Below are positions 38,403 through 48,234 of a DNA stretch of 64,000 nucleotides, in pieces (the stretch's first letter is position 1; each line of letters begins with the position of its first letter). Source of the DNA: Staphylococcus sp. IVB6214. GTDB lineage: Bacteria; Bacillota; Bacilli; Staphylococcales; Staphylococcaceae. The notes beneath the pieces were generated by a model. It did no database searches and had not been told where the DNA came from. It saw only the letters and a list, made by a program, of their open reading frames with translations. The position numbers and the translations under genes are program-made. The DNA lies in assembly GCF_025558585.1 (NCBI RefSeq), contig NZ_CP094723.1, positions 930,001 through 994,000 on the forward strand, in the 5' to 3' direction.

Positions 38403-40754
38403 ATGGCGCAAACAAATAAGCGTAAAACACAAACGTCGCGCAGTAAGAAACGAGCACCAAAGAAAAAACAAAAAGACTCGCCCATTCGCTTTGTTCTCGC
38501 AATTGTAGCTGTTGTGATTATCATGTTAGGGGTTTTTCAGCTCGGTATGATTGGTGTCGGAATAGACAGTTTTTTTAATTACTTATTTGGTTGGACACGA
38601 TATGTAACTTATATCTTAATACTCTTAGCTACCGGGTTTTTAGCTTATAATGGGAGACTACCAAAAACAAGACGTTTAACAGGATCCATTATTGGACAAT
38701 TGGCATTGCTATTTGTGGCACAGATCAGTTATCGTATCACTGAAGGTATGAAGGCAAGACGTGAGCCTGTTCTATCACACGTGTTTCAACAATATGAAAC
38801 AGATACATTCCCTAACTTTGGTGGGGGTGTGTTTGGGTATTATTTAATAGAATTATTTGCACCATTGATTTCTATGGTTGGTGTGTTTTTGCTTACTTTG
38901 ATGCTTATCGTGTCAACGGGTATCTTGTTAAAGAAAAAACGTCACCGTGATGTATTGAAAGTATGGTTTGAAAATACAAAGCAGTTTGTTGGAAATGTGT
39001 ATTTCAAATTGGCGAAACGATTTGAACAAAGTCGCATGAAACGCTCTGAGAGAAGACGTGAAAAGCAACAACAGCGTGCTGCTGCACAAAAGGATGAACC
39101 AAAAGATGTCTCTGACTTTGAAGAAGTCCAAGAAGATGAGGAAGACGATATACCATCTATTCCTATATTGAGACATCAGACTTCGAATCAGACACAACAT
39201 ATGAATGATGAAGAGAAAACATCGACCCGTCCAACTCGTGAAGTATTGACAAAACCATCACCAACACCAAGTGAACCAACTGACAGTGAAGATACCGAAG
39301 CAGAAGGATCCATATCTGAAGCAGGTGAGATTGAGAATCAGGCATACAAATTGCCGCCCATTTCGTTACTCAATGCGCCGACAAAACAGCAATCCGTTGC
39401 TAAGTCAGAAGTTCAGCGCAAAGGGAAGTTACTCGAAACAACATTGAAAAACTTTGGCGTCAATGCGAAGGTGACGCAGATTCGTATCGGGCCTGCAGTC
39501 ACACAATATGAAATTCAACCAGCACAAGGGGTGAAAGTGAGTCGGATAGTCAACTTACACAGCGACTTGGCACTTGCACTTGCGGCGAAGGATATTCGAA
39601 TAGAGGCACCGATTCGTGGCAAATCAGCTGTCGGAATCGAAGTGCCAAACGATCATATTTCACTTGTGACGTTGAAAGAAGTTTTAGATGAGAAATTCCC
39701 GGCTAAAAATAAGTTAGAAGTTGCACTTGGTCGAGATATTTCAGGGGAACCGATCACAGCCGAGTTAGACAAAATGCCCCACTTACTTGTTGCAGGTTCA
39801 ACGGGTAGTGGTAAGTCAGTTTGTATTAATGGCATGATTACAAGTATCTTGTTAAATGCAAAGCCACATGAAGTGAAATTGATGATGATTGACCCGAAAA
39901 TGGTAGAGTTGAATGTTTATAATGGTATTCCCCACTTATTAACACCGGTTGTAACGAACCCACATAAAGCGGCGCAAGCGCTCGAGAAAGTAGTGGGTGA
40001 GATGGAACGTCGTTACGACTTGTTCCAACATTCGGGTACACGTAATATTAAAGGTTACAACGCATATATCGAAAGACAAAATAAGGAGTTAGGCGAAAAA
40101 CACCCTTTACTTCCTTATATCGTTGTTATTGTGGATGAATTGGCTGACTTGATGATGGTGGCTGGTAAAGATGTTGAAACAGCAATTACACGGATAACTC
40201 AGATGGCGCGTGCAGCGGGTATTCACTTGATTATTGCAACACAAAGACCATCTGTGGATGTTATTACTGGACTCATCAAAAACAATATTCCATCACGCAT
40301 TGCATTTGCAGTAAGTTCTCAAACGGATTCACGTACAATTATTGACAGTGGTGGTGCTGAGAAGTTGTTAGGCAAAGGGGATATGTTATTCATTAAAAAC
40401 GGTGGCTCAACGAGAACACGTGTCCAAGGGGCGTTTTTAAGTGATGGTGAAGTGCAAAAAGTAGTTGACTACGTCGTTGCACAACAGCGTGCCAACTATG
40501 TTAAAGAAATGACACCAGATGCTCAGACAGATGCTTCAGCTGCAGAAAGTGACGATCCGTTATATAACGATGCATATCTATTTGTTATTGAACAGCAGAA
40601 AGCAAGTACGTCTCTTTTACAACGTCAATTTAGAATTGGCTACAATCGCGCATCTCGTATTATGGATGATTTGGAGCGTAACCAAGTAATCGGACCACAA
40701 AAAGGAAGTAAACCGAGACAAATATTAGTAGATTTAAATGATAAAGAGGTGTAA
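38403..40754 (+). CDS. ftsK: DNA translocase FtsK/SpoIIIE
   Basis: FtsK-type motors pump chromosomal DNA through the closing septum and activate Xer recombination at dif. The 783 residues start with a basic stretch, then four membrane helices (about 25-180), an acidic disordered linker (about 220-310), and the motor with Walker [13 protein letters not shown] (about 464-475) and Walker [15 protein letters not shown] (about 575-588). The C-terminal gamma winged helix ([20 protein letters not shown] about 740-760) reads KOPS-type sequences. Its functional partner XerC is encoded in this window. ymfC follows after 3 bp. Confidence 0.96.
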   Translation: MAQTNKRKTQTSRSKKRAPKKKQKDSPIRFVLAIVAVVIIMLGVFQLGMIGVGIDSFFNYLFGWTRYVTYILILLATGFLAYNGRLPKTRRLTGSIIGQLALLFVAQISYRITEGMKARREPVLSHVFQQYETDTFPNFGGGVFGYYLIELFAPLISMVGVFLLTLMLIVSTGILLKKKRHRDVLKVWFENTKQFVGNVYFKLAKRFEQSRMKRSERRREKQQQRAAAQKDEPKDVSDFEEVQEDEEDDIPSIPILRHQTSNQTQHMNDEEKTSTRPTREVLTKPSPTPSEPTDSEDTEAEGSISEAGEIENQAYKLPPISLLNAPTKQQSVAKSEVQRKGKLLETTLKNFGVNAKVTQIRIGPAVTQYEIQPAQGVKVSRIVNLHSDLALALAAKDIRIEAPIRGKSAVGIEVPNDHISLVTLKEVLDEKFPAKNKLEVALGRDISGEPITAELDKMPHLLVAGSTGSGKSVCINGMITSILLNAKPHEVKLMMIDPKMVELNVYNGIPHLLTPVVTNPHKAAQALEKVVGEMERRYDLFQHSGTRNIKGYNAYIERQNKELGEKHPLLPYIVVIVDELADLMMVAGKDVETAITRITQMARAAGIHLIIATQRPSVDVITGLIKNNIPSRIAFAVSSQTDSRTIIDSGGAEKLLGKGDMLFIKNGGSTRTRVQGAFLSDGEVQKVVDYVVAQQRANYVKEMTPDAQTDASAAESDDPLYNDAYLFVIEQQKASTSLLQRQFRIGYNRASRIMDDLERNQVIGPQKGSKPRQILVDLNDKEV

Positions 40755-40757
40755 TAC

Positions 40758-41474
40758 ATGTCTATTAATCCTAACGTGAATAGAGTAAAAGAATGGATAT
40801 TAGCAGAAATAGAAAGCGGACAGTTGAAACCGAGTGACATGTTGCCAAGTTTATTAACAATGGCACGTACCTGTGATGTCAAAACAGATGATGTTCAAGG
40901 GGCAATTCACGAACTTGTCACTGAACAAATTGTAACGGAGAACTTTGAGGAAGGCGTCCGTGTTAAAAAAACACAGCCTTTCTTCTATCCGCTAGATGAA
41001 TTGATGAGTGTTGGTCGAATGATTACGGATAAAGGCTATCGAGAAGGAACGGTTTTTATTAGTTTAGATGAAGAACCTGCTTCTCGTGATGACCGACGTG
41101 TGATGAAGTTGGAAGATAATGCAACGGTTACAGTCATCGAACGTATCCGAACGGCTGATGATCAACCTGTCGTGTATTGTTTGGACAAGGTAGCGGAGAA
41201 TGTTTTGGGATGTTTCGGTTCTCACGATCAACAGACTTCTATTTTTAAAGCAATTGAACAAGCAACACAACAAACAATTGCATACGCTGAAACGGAAATT
41301 GAAGCGATCAGTTATGAACCATATATCTCTGAAGCACTTGATGCGCACCCGCAAGATGGCTTAATGCTTCTAAAACAAGTCCACTATACAGCAGCAGGTA
41401 AACCGATACTCTATTCATTGAATTACTTTAAAAGTAGCTTGGTAAAGTTTAAAACGGTGAGAAAACGCCAATAA
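40758..41474 (+). CDS. ymfC: GntR-family transcriptional regulator with UTRA domain
   Basis: This is a 238-residue cytoplasmic regulator. The N-terminal GntR winged helix (about 1-72) reads VKEWILAEIESGQLKPSDML, then DDVQGAIHELVTEQIV. The C-terminal UTRA ligand domain (about 85-235) contains VIERIRTADDQPVVYCLDKV and KQVHYTAAGKPILYSLNYFK, typical of the HutC subgroup. It starts 3 bp after ftsK and precedes ymfF, the same place as ymfC in B. subtilis. The ligand and target are not evident; no clear operator was recognised. The symbol is by synteny. Confidence 0.85.
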   Translation: MSINPNVNRVKEWILAEIESGQLKPSDMLPSLLTMARTCDVKTDDVQGAIHELVTEQIVTENFEEGVRVKKTQPFFYPLDELMSVGRMITDKGYREGTVFISLDEEPASRDDRRVMKLEDNATVTVIERIRTADDQPVVYCLDKVAENVLGCFGSHDQQTSIFKAIEQATQQTIAYAETEIEAISYEPYISEALDAHPQDGLMLLKQVHYTAAGKPILYSLNYFKSSLVKFKTVRKRQ

Positions 41475-41498
41475 TGCTATGACAGAAGGAGGCAGATT

Positions 41499-42764
41499 AT
41501 GAGTTTATATGAAGATATACCGATAAAAGTGATACCGACAGACAAATTTAAAACAACAACGATAACATTTAAATTTATGGCACCCTTAGATGTTGAGTCA
41601 ATGACAGCGAGATCGTTACTCAGCAAGATGCTTGTACGTGCGACGAAGAAATATCCGACAGACAAAGCATTTAATCAGCACTTATCCTATTTGTATGGTG
41701 CCTATTTGAATAGTCACGTATCAAAGTTTAAAGATCATCACGTCATTACAATGAGTTTGGAAATTGCCAATGAACGCTTTTTACAAGATTCATTGCCTTT
41801 AATGGATGAAGGGATTCATCTTCTTAAAGAAGTCATTTTGAACCCACTTGTTAATGAAGGGGCTTTTGATGAAACCTTTTTACAGCAAGAAAAACGTCTT
41901 TTACAAAATAAATTAATTGCAATTGAAGATAACAAAACACAACTATCTTATTTGCATTTATTGAAAAATATGTTTGGAGACCATCCTTATAGTTATCCAG
42001 CAGTGGGTCAACTGGAACAAATTGAAAGTATCACACCTGAAATACTTTATGATACATATCGACAAATGATTGAACAAGATAGTTGTGCGGTTTACGTCGT
42101 AGGACATGTGGATGAAAACACGACTAAAGATAAGATTCAAGCTGCATTTGAACTCAAGCCTTTCGTGTATGAACGTGATGATACATTGCAAGCTGTGAAT
42201 CCACAACAAGCCATTAATGAAGTGGTTGAAATGGCGGATATTGATCAAGCAAAGTTAAATATGGGGTTCCGCTTTCCAACACAGTATGGTGCGCCAGATT
42301 ATCCTGCTTTGATCGTTTTTAATATGATGTTCGGTGGGGATCCATCGTCTGTCTTATTTAATGAAGTACGTGAGAAGAAAAGCTTAGCGTATTCTATCCA
42401 TTCACAAATTGATGGCAAAAATGGTTTTCTTTTCGTATTAAGCGGTGTTTCTAGCGATGCCTTCGATGATGCGAAAAATACGATTATCGAAGCTTTTGAA
42501 CAATTTAAACAAGGTGATTTTACTGAAGAGAAAATGGCGCTTGCGAAGAAGATCATTTTATCACATCGCAAAGAATTAAAAGATCGTCCTAAACAGATGA
42601 TTGAGCTAACACATAATAAGATATTAGTTGATAACCCAGAACCCGAATCATCTTTTGTTGAGCGTATTCAAGCGGTGACGAAGGAAGATATTCAACAGCT
42701 ATGTCAGAAAGCACAACTTGACACGATATACATTATGACAAAGGCGGTGGATCAAGGTGAATAA
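41499..42764 (+). CDS. ymfF: M16-family peptidase-like protein, inactive type (YmfF)
   Basis: The 421-residue protein has the fold pattern of the pitrilysin M16 family but lacks the zinc motif HxxEH in its N-terminal half; the region reads ARSLLSKMLVRATKKYPTDK. The C-terminal half has FRFPTQYGAPDYPALIVFNMMFGGDPSSVLFNEVREKKSLAYS split over about 249-290. M16 enzymes often work as an active plus an inactive subunit, and the next gene, overlapping by 8 bp, encodes the active-type partner. AAGGAGGC precedes the ATG. Substrate unknown. Confidence 0.87.
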   Translation: MSLYEDIPIKVIPTDKFKTTTITFKFMAPLDVESMTARSLLSKMLVRATKKYPTDKAFNQHLSYLYGAYLNSHVSKFKDHHVITMSLEIANERFLQDSLPLMDEGIHLLKEVILNPLVNEGAFDETFLQQEKRLLQNKLIAIEDNKTQLSYLHLLKNMFGDHPYSYPAVGQLEQIESITPEILYDTYRQMIEQDSCAVYVVGHVDENTTKDKIQAAFELKPFVYERDDTLQAVNPQQAINEVVEMADIDQAKLNMGFRFPTQYGAPDYPALIVFNMMFGGDPSSVLFNEVREKKSLAYSIHSQIDGKNGFLFVLSGVSSDAFDDAKNTIIEAFEQFKQGDFTEEKMALAKKIILSHRKELKDRPKQMIELTHNKILVDNPEPESSFVERIQAVTKEDIQQLCQKAQLDTIYIMTKAVDQGE

Positions 42765-44046
42765 AACATATTATAAACAAATTGATGAGACTGTATACCA
42801 AGCGCAGTTGGATAATGGGCTCACGTTATTTGTCATTCCAAAGAAAGGTTTTCAAAAAACTTTTGTCACTTATACAACAAACTTTGGTTCATTAGATTCT
42901 CGATTCAAACCGCATCAGTCAGATGAATTTGTGACAGTGCCTGACGGTGTTGCGCACTTTTTAGAACACAAATTATTTGAAAAAGAAGAGGGCGACTTGT
43001 TTACAGACTTTGCAGAATATGATGCACAAGTCAATGCGTTTACAAGTTTTGACCGCACAAGTTATTTATTCAGTGCGACGAATTATATAGATGAAAATAT
43101 TATTCGTCTATTAAAAATGGTAGAATCACCTTATTTTACAGAAGAGACAGTCGAGAAAGAAAAAGGAATTATCGCTGAAGAAATCAAAATGTATCAAGAA
43201 CAACCTGGGTACCGTTTGATGTTTAACACGTTGCGTGGGATGTATCACGAGCACCCTGTAAAGGTCGATATTGCAGGTAGCGTCGAAAGTATTTATGACA
43301 TTACAAAAGATGATTTATATTTATGCTATGAAACCTTTTATCATCCATCGAACATGGTGCTTTTCGTTGTAGGTGATGTTGACCCAGAACATATCTATCA
43401 TCTTGTGAAAACACATGAAGATGCACGACATATTGAAGCACAGCCGGAGATTGTACGTGATCCATTACATGAGAAGCATGAAGTACTCGAACGAGAAATG
43501 CGAGAGGCGTTACAAGTGCAATCACAAAGACTCATGTTGGGATTTAAAAACAAACAATTAGACGTGTCACAAAGACGACGTGTACAAGAAGATATCGAAA
43601 TGTCATTTTTCTTTGAATTAGTATTTGGTGAAGAAACAGCATTCTACCAAACATTGTTGAATGAACACTTGATTGATGCGACATTTAGTTATCAAACTGT
43701 GATAGAACCGACATATAGTTTTTCACTCGTTACATCTACGACTGATGAACCAGACAAGTTAAAAACAAAATTATTAGCTGAGTTACAAGAGAAAATCGGA
43801 CGTGTTGACGATCAAACTGCTTTTGAATTGTTGAAACGTCAATTTATCGGTGAATATATTTCAAGTCTGAATTCACCAGAACACATTGCAAATCAAGCAA
43901 CGAAATATTATTTTGACGGTGTCGCATTGTTTGAACTGTTAGATATCATTGATGAGATTACATTAGACTCAATGAATGAAACGGTTCGAGAACGTCTTGA
44001 TATAGAGAATGTTGTGGATAGTCGTTTGGAGATTAAGTCATCATGA
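42757..44046 (+). CDS. ymfH: M16-family zinc metallopeptidase (YmfH)
   Basis: The 429-residue protein carries the inverted zinc motif HFLEH (about residues 69-73) in DGVAHFLEHKLFEKEEGD, with the downstream Glu in KEKGIIAEEIKMYQ (about 130-143), so it is the catalytic-type partner of YmfF. There is no signal peptide, so a cytoplasmic processing or degradation role is likely. The start is GTG at 42757, overlapping ymfF by 8 bp, and ymfI overlaps its end by 4 bp, implying translational coupling. In other bacteria such pairs mature peptides or sit near cofactor and signalling genes; no substrate gene is visible here. Confidence 0.9.
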   Translation: MNKTYYKQIDETVYQAQLDNGLTLFVIPKKGFQKTFVTYTTNFGSLDSRFKPHQSDEFVTVPDGVAHFLEHKLFEKEEGDLFTDFAEYDAQVNAFTSFDRTSYLFSATNYIDENIIRLLKMVESPYFTEETVEKEKGIIAEEIKMYQEQPGYRLMFNTLRGMYHEHPVKVDIAGSVESIYDITKDDLYLCYETFYHPSNMVLFVVGDVDPEHIYHLVKTHEDARHIEAQPEIVRDPLHEKHEVLEREMREALQVQSQRLMLGFKNKQLDVSQRRRVQEDIEMSFFFELVFGEETAFYQTLLNEHLIDATFSYQTVIEPTYSFSLVTSTTDEPDKLKTKLLAELQEKIGRVDDQTAFELLKRQFIGEYISSLNSPEHIANQATKYYFDGVALFELLDIIDEITLDSMNETVRERLDIENVVDSRLEIKSS

Positions 44047-44744
44047 AAGCACTCGTTGTAGGTGGCTCCGGTACAATTGGTAAAGCGATTGTACAAGATT
44101 TATTATCACAAGGTTACGAAGTCATTCTTACGTATTATTCGGCGCCGTATGAACAACTGCAAGAACAATATGAAGGACAACCTGTTCAACTCGTTCAACT
44201 AGATACGTCTCAAAATATTGATTTTGAACAATTAGCATTTATTCGCAACTTAGATGCGCTCATTTATGTAAGTGGTCGTAGTCTATTTGGTATGTTACAA
44301 GATATGACAGACGCACAAATAGATAAAACATACCGCATACATGTGTTTAACTTTATTAAGCTCTGTCAACACTTTGTCAGTCAACTGATGGCACAGCCAC
44401 ATGGGCGTATTATCGTTGTGTCATCGATATGGGGTGAGACAGGCGCAAGTTTTGAGACAATCTATTCAACGATGAAAGCAGCACAGATTGGCTTTGTAAA
44501 AGCATTAAGTCAAGAGTTAGCACTGACATCTGTTACAGTCAATGCAATAGCACCAGGTGTCGTGTCAGGTGATATGACCAATCAGCTTGATGAAGAGACG
44601 CGCACAGCATTGCTAGAGGAATTGCCGCAGAATCGTTTCGTTACAGCAGAAGAAGTGGCACATGCGGTTAATTATTTGTTGTCTCCACGTGCACAAAGTG
44701 TGACAGGAACAGTTCAACGTATTAATGGTGGCTGGTACACATAA
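44043..44744 (+). CDS. ymfI: short-chain dehydrogenase/reductase (YmfI, FabG-like)
   Basis: This 233-residue SDR oxidoreductase has the cofactor motif GGSGTIGKAIV (about 7-17, TGxxxGxG-like), the catalytic Ser in IIVVSSIWGETG (about 120-131) and YSTMK (about 141-145, YxxxK), and a C-terminal TVQRINGGW. The annotation of relatives as 3-oxoacyl-ACP reductase is by similarity only; the true substrate is unknown. It overlaps ymfH by 4 bp. The conserved ymfF-ymfH-ymfI linkage suggests a shared pathway. Confidence 0.88.
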   Translation: MKALVVGGSGTIGKAIVQDLLSQGYEVILTYYSAPYEQLQEQYEGQPVQLVQLDTSQNIDFEQLAFIRNLDALIYVSGRSLFGMLQDMTDAQIDKTYRIHVFNFIKLCQHFVSQLMAQPHGRIIVVSSIWGETGASFETIYSTMKAAQIGFVKALSQELALTSVTVNAIAPGVVSGDMTNQLDEETRTALLEELPQNRFVTAEEVAHAVNYLLSPRAQSVTGTVQRINGGWYT

Positions 44745-44792
44745 TTGCTATAATATGAGAAAAGAGATGATTGCTTAAAGGGGTGAGCAGGG

Positions 44793-45626
44793 ATGTCGAT
44801 GACTGAAAAAAAAGAATGGTATTTGGAATATGATATCAATAAGAACCGTGCTGGTTTGCTTGGTGATGTTTCAAGTTTGCTCGGTATGATGGGGATTAAC
44901 ATTGGTTCAATCAATGGGATTCAGACGTCAACACGTGCATTCATTATCAAATCCGATAGTGAAGAAAAGGTGAAGCGATTTGAAACTTTGTTAAAAGAAA
45001 TTGATGATATTTCTTTAAATGTTTTGCGACCACCTGAATTGAAAGATAGATTAGCGGTTCGACATGGACGTTATTTAAAACAGGATGAACAGGATAAAAA
45101 GATATTCCGTTTTGAACGGGATGATCTCGGTTTGCTTGTAGACTTTATGGCAGAATTGTTTAAGGAAGAAGGGCACAAGTTAATCGGTATTCGTGGCATG
45201 CCACGTGTTGGAAAAACTGAGTCGATTGTAGCAGGAAGTGTATCTGCACATAAGCGTTGGTTGTTCATCAGTTCAACATTGATCAAACAAACCGTACGCA
45301 GTTCACTGATCAAAGGTGAGTACGATAAAGACCATGTATATATCATCGATGGTGCAGTTACAGCACGAGAGCAAAACCCTAAGCATCAAGAGTTAGTGCG
45401 GGAAGTGATGACCCTACCATCCGTTAAGGTCGTTGAGCATCCAGACTTGTTCGTTGAAGCAAGTGACTATCAAATGGAAGATTTTGACTATATTATCGAA
45501 CTACGAGCAGAAGAGAATCAAGAGATTGCATATGAAGAAATGAAGCAAAAAACAGTGAAAAGTAAAAACAACCTAGACTTTGGCGATCCATTTGGTGGAT
45601 TCGGAGATGGTTTTGGTGGATTTTAA
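44793..45626 (+). CDS. ymfK: DUF3388 protein with ACT-like domain and P-loop (YmfK)
   Basis: The 277-residue protein starts with an ACT-like domain (about 5-75), EYDINKNRAGLLGDVSSLLG then MMGINIGSINGIQTS, of the type that senses small ligands. The central part (about 110-240) contains GIRGMPRVGKTES (about 130-142), which looks like a Walker A loop. The end is a Gly/Phe/Asp tail, FGDPFGGFGDGFGGF. An ATG two codons later (44799) is an alternative start. Synteny with B. subtilis ymfK supports the name, but the molecular function is not established. Confidence 0.82.
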   Translation: MSMTEKKEWYLEYDINKNRAGLLGDVSSLLGMMGINIGSINGIQTSTRAFIIKSDSEEKVKRFETLLKEIDDISLNVLRPPELKDRLAVRHGRYLKQDEQDKKIFRFERDDLGLLVDFMAELFKEEGHKLIGIRGMPRVGKTESIVAGSVSAHKRWLFISSTLIKQTVRSSLIKGEYDKDHVYIIDGAVTAREQNPKHQELVREVMTLPSVKVVEHPDLFVEASDYQMEDFDYIIELRAEENQEIAYEEMKQKTVKSKNNLDFGDPFGGFGDGFGGF

Positions 45627-45642
45627 GTAGGAGGTTGAATCA

Positions 45643-46038
45643 TTGAAATTGATTGGTGAAGTATTACAGAGTAAGAGAGAGCGTTTAGGGATGACTTTAT
45701 CTGAACTAGAAACACGCACACACATCCAGCGCGAAACATTGATTGCAATTGAAAAAAATCAATTTGATGCTTTACAACAACCTGCATATGTGGCTGGTTT
45801 TATTCGTAAGTATGCACAAGCAGTAAATACGGACAGTGTTCTGCTCCTTGAAAAACATCAAGAAGAATTGCCGGAAACAAACCAATTTGCATCACAGGCA
45901 TTACGACAACTCTCTGCTTCTACACAACTTGGTACAGTTCAAAACCGAGATCGAGAAACAAAGCAAGTGGCAATGATTATTGCAAGTCTTATGGCAGTAT
46001 CTGGTGTTTTTTGGGCTGTTTTAGCACTTGTGTTATAA
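45643..46038 (+). CDS. ymfM: RodZ-like helix-turn-helix membrane protein (YmfM)
   Basis: This is a 131-residue protein. An N-terminal Xre-type helix-turn-helix (about 5-70) has LIGEVLQSKRERLGMTLSEL and AYVAGFIRKYAQAVNTD, the RodZ pattern. A hydrophobic segment (about 105-130, VAMIIASLMAVSGVFWAVLALVL) forms the C-terminal membrane anchor. RodZ links MreB to the envelope in rods. In this coccus the protein is short, lacks the extracellular domain and may have another role. The start is TTG at 45643 behind AGGAGG. pgsA follows after 39 bp. Confidence 0.82.
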   Translation: MKLIGEVLQSKRERLGMTLSELETRTHIQRETLIAIEKNQFDALQQPAYVAGFIRKYAQAVNTDSVLLLEKHQEELPETNQFASQALRQLSASTQLGTVQNRDRETKQVAMIIASLMAVSGVFWAVLALVL

Positions 46039-46077
46039 TGTAGCGATATAAAAAGATTATTGAAAAGAGGATGAATC

Positions 46078-46662
46078 ATGAACATACCGAATCAGATCAC
46101 ATTATTTCGAGTGATATTAATTCCTCTCTTTATGTTGTTTGCACTTGTTGATTTTGGCATGGGACAGATGACATTTTTAGGTGGACAAGAGGTACGAATT
46201 GAATTTTTGATCAGTGGATTGATTTTTATTGTGGCATCAATCAGTGACTTTGTAGATGGATACTTAGCACGTAAATGGCAGCTTGTGACGAATATGGGTA
46301 AATTTTTGGATCCACTTGCTGACAAGTTACTTGTTTCTGCCGCACTCATCGTACTTGTTGAACTAGGGCTAACGAATTCGGTCGTTGCAATCATTATTAT
46401 TGCACGTGAATTTGCGGTGACAGGCCTACGATTACTTCAAATTGAACAAGGTTTTGTAAGTGCAGCAGGACAATTAGGTAAGATTAAAACAGCTGTGACA
46501 ATGGTTGCTTTAGTGTTTATTTTACTAGGCGAGCCATTAAGTCAATGGATTGGCTTCTCACTCGGACAAGTGCTATTGTATATCGGCGTATTCTTCACGA
46601 TCTTATCAGGTATCGAATATTTCTACAAAGGTCGAGACGTTTTTTTACAAGACAAACAATAA
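46078..46662 (+). CDS. pgsA: phosphatidylglycerophosphate synthase
   Basis: PgsA condenses CDP-diacylglycerol with glycerol-3-phosphate, the first committed step to phosphatidylglycerol, the main staphylococcal lipid and precursor of lysyl-PG. The 194 residues have several membrane helices and the CDP-alcohol phosphotransferase motif in [13 protein letters not shown] through [10 protein letters not shown] (about 59-85). GAGGATGA precedes the ATG. Its substrate is made by CdsA, encoded about 30 kb upstream in this window. Synteny ymfM-pgsA-cinA-recA is conserved. Confidence 0.96.
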   Translation: MNIPNQITLFRVILIPLFMLFALVDFGMGQMTFLGGQEVRIEFLISGLIFIVASISDFVDGYLARKWQLVTNMGKFLDPLADKLLVSAALIVLVELGLTNSVVAIIIIAREFAVTGLRLLQIEQGFVSAAGQLGKIKTAVTMVALVFILLGEPLSQWIGFSLGQVLLYIGVFFTILSGIEYFYKGRDVFLQDKQ

Positions 46663-46691
46663 TTGTGTCCTGAAAATAGAATATAATATAT

Positions 46692-46736
46692 GGTATTCAA
46701 AACCTATACATATTAAAGGTTTTGGATACCTTTTTC
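46692..46736 (+). terminator. terminator of pgsA
   Basis: GGTATTCAAAACCT (46692-46705) pairs with AGGTTTTGGATACC (46717-46730) with one internal mismatch, followed by five T. Confidence 0.85.
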
Positions 46737-46894
46737 ATTTGGAAATCAACAAATTGTAAGTTGATATTAGTCGTATCATCCAGTGTAAGGTATAATAAAC
46801 AAGCCAAGAAGTAGGGACATGGATTATCAGGTTCTTAGAGCAGAAGTTTATGACGTCATATAGTATTAAGTAGTTGAACAAGGAGGAAACGGGA

Positions 46895-48040
46895 ATGAAA
46901 GTTTGTATTATTGGTGTGGGATCGGAGCTGCTACTCGGTCAGATTGCGAACACGAACGCGCAGTATATATCACGTGTATTGAACGAAGCAGGTCATCACG
47001 TATTAGAACATATTGTAGTGGGAGATAATCCGGATCGTTTGAGACGTGTGACAGAACGTGCGATTGCGCAATATGATGCCGTGATTTTTACGGGTGGTCT
47101 CGGACCGACAAAAGATGACTTAACGAAGCAAACCGTTGCAGAAGTAATGAGTAGACAGTTAGTTATGGATTATGAAGCTTTAGCATTTATTGAATCTTAT
47201 TTCGCTTCACAAGACAAGGTGATGACACCGAACAATAAACAACAAGCGCTCGTTATTGAAGGCTCTGATGTGTTGGCGAATCGTGTCGGCATGGCACCAG
47301 GTATGTATATTGTGTATGACGATACACATATTGTTATGTTACCGGGACCACCGAGTGAGATGAAGCCGATGGTAGACAATGAAATGATGCCATTCTTCGT
47401 ACAATCGAATCAAACGATATTCTCAGAAGTACTCCGTTTTTGTGGAATTGGGGAGTCACAAGCCGAAACAGAACTTTTGGACTTAATCGATGCGCAAACG
47501 AATCCTACAATTGCGCCCTTAGCCGGGAAGCATGAAGTGACAATTCGTTTAACGGCAAGCGGTAAAAATACAGAAATATGTCAACAACTTATCGCACCTA
47601 TTAAAACAGAAATCCTATCTAGAATTGGCACATATTATTATGGCTCAGATAATATTAAACCCGAAGAAGCGGTGATGCATGCCCAGCAAGAAACAGTAGC
47701 CGTATACGATGCAGTGACAGATGGCTATTTGAATGCACGATTAAAACAAGCAGACCAGCAGAATCGCATGCAAGGCTACATGTTACATCATTCAACATAT
47801 ATTGATATGGACGTCTCCATTGAAGACAAAGTACGCACGAGTGCATTGTTCGTCCAATCACTATTTGAGACGACACAAGCGGTCAGTCTCTTCGCAGAAA
47901 ACGAAACAGTTTATATTGGGTTTTTAGATGGCCAATCATTTGAAATGAAAAATTTTAAAATGGCGTCATATCGCAACTTAATACGTGACCGCAGTCAAAA
48001 TTATGTACTTATTGAATGGTTGCGATGGTTACAGAAATAA
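46895..48040 (+). CDS. cinA: CinA-family protein with degenerate C-terminal domain
   Basis: The ATG at 46895 behind AGGAGG gives 381 residues starting MKVCIIGVGSELLLGQIANT; a TTG at 46874 would add 7. The N-terminal MoCF-like (COG1058) domain is intact: FTGGLGPTKDDLTKQTV (about 69-85), APGMYIVYDDTHIVMLPGPP split over about 135-155, and RFCGIGESQAETEL. The C-terminal domain, an NMN deamidase in many bacteria, lacks the usual ESCTGG active-site segment; the matching region reads AVYDAVTDGYLNARL. Pyridine-nucleotide salvage by deamidation is therefore doubtful. It precedes recA, as cinA does elsewhere. Confidence 0.92.
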   Translation: MKVCIIGVGSELLLGQIANTNAQYISRVLNEAGHHVLEHIVVGDNPDRLRRVTERAIAQYDAVIFTGGLGPTKDDLTKQTVAEVMSRQLVMDYEALAFIESYFASQDKVMTPNNKQQALVIEGSDVLANRVGMAPGMYIVYDDTHIVMLPGPPSEMKPMVDNEMMPFFVQSNQTIFSEVLRFCGIGESQAETELLDLIDAQTNPTIAPLAGKHEVTIRLTASGKNTEICQQLIAPIKTEILSRIGTYYYGSDNIKPEEAVMHAQQETVAVYDAVTDGYLNARLKQADQQNRMQGYMLHHSTYIDMDVSIEDKVRTSALFVQSLFETTQAVSLFAENETVYIGFLDGQSFEMKNFKMASYRNLIRDRSQNYVLIEWLRWLQK

Positions 48041-48083
48041 AAAGTACGTTTGTTCGCATGTACATCATAATACAACAAAAATA

Positions 48084-48097
48084 CGAACAAATATTCG
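48084..48097 (+). promoter_or_regulatory. LexA (SOS) box of recA
   Basis: CGAACAAATATTCG differs by one base from the Gram-positive LexA pattern CGAAC-N4-GTTCG and ends 9 bp before the recA -35 box. Confidence 0.8.
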
Positions 48098-48106
48098 CTA
48101 AACTAC

Positions 48107-48135
48107 TTGTAATTTTAAGTTGAAGCTTGTATAGT
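48107..48135 (+). promoter_or_regulatory. sigma-A promoter of recA
   Basis: TTGTAA (48107-48112), a 17-bp spacer and TATAGT (48130-48135) leave a leader of about 90 nt. Confidence 0.65.
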
Positions 48136-48234
48136 ATATATAAATCTAAAAATAAAGACAGGCAAATAGAACGAATCACACATATAAAGCATAGAGCATG
48201 CGTATAAATCAACTCACTCTAGGAGGTACAATCA

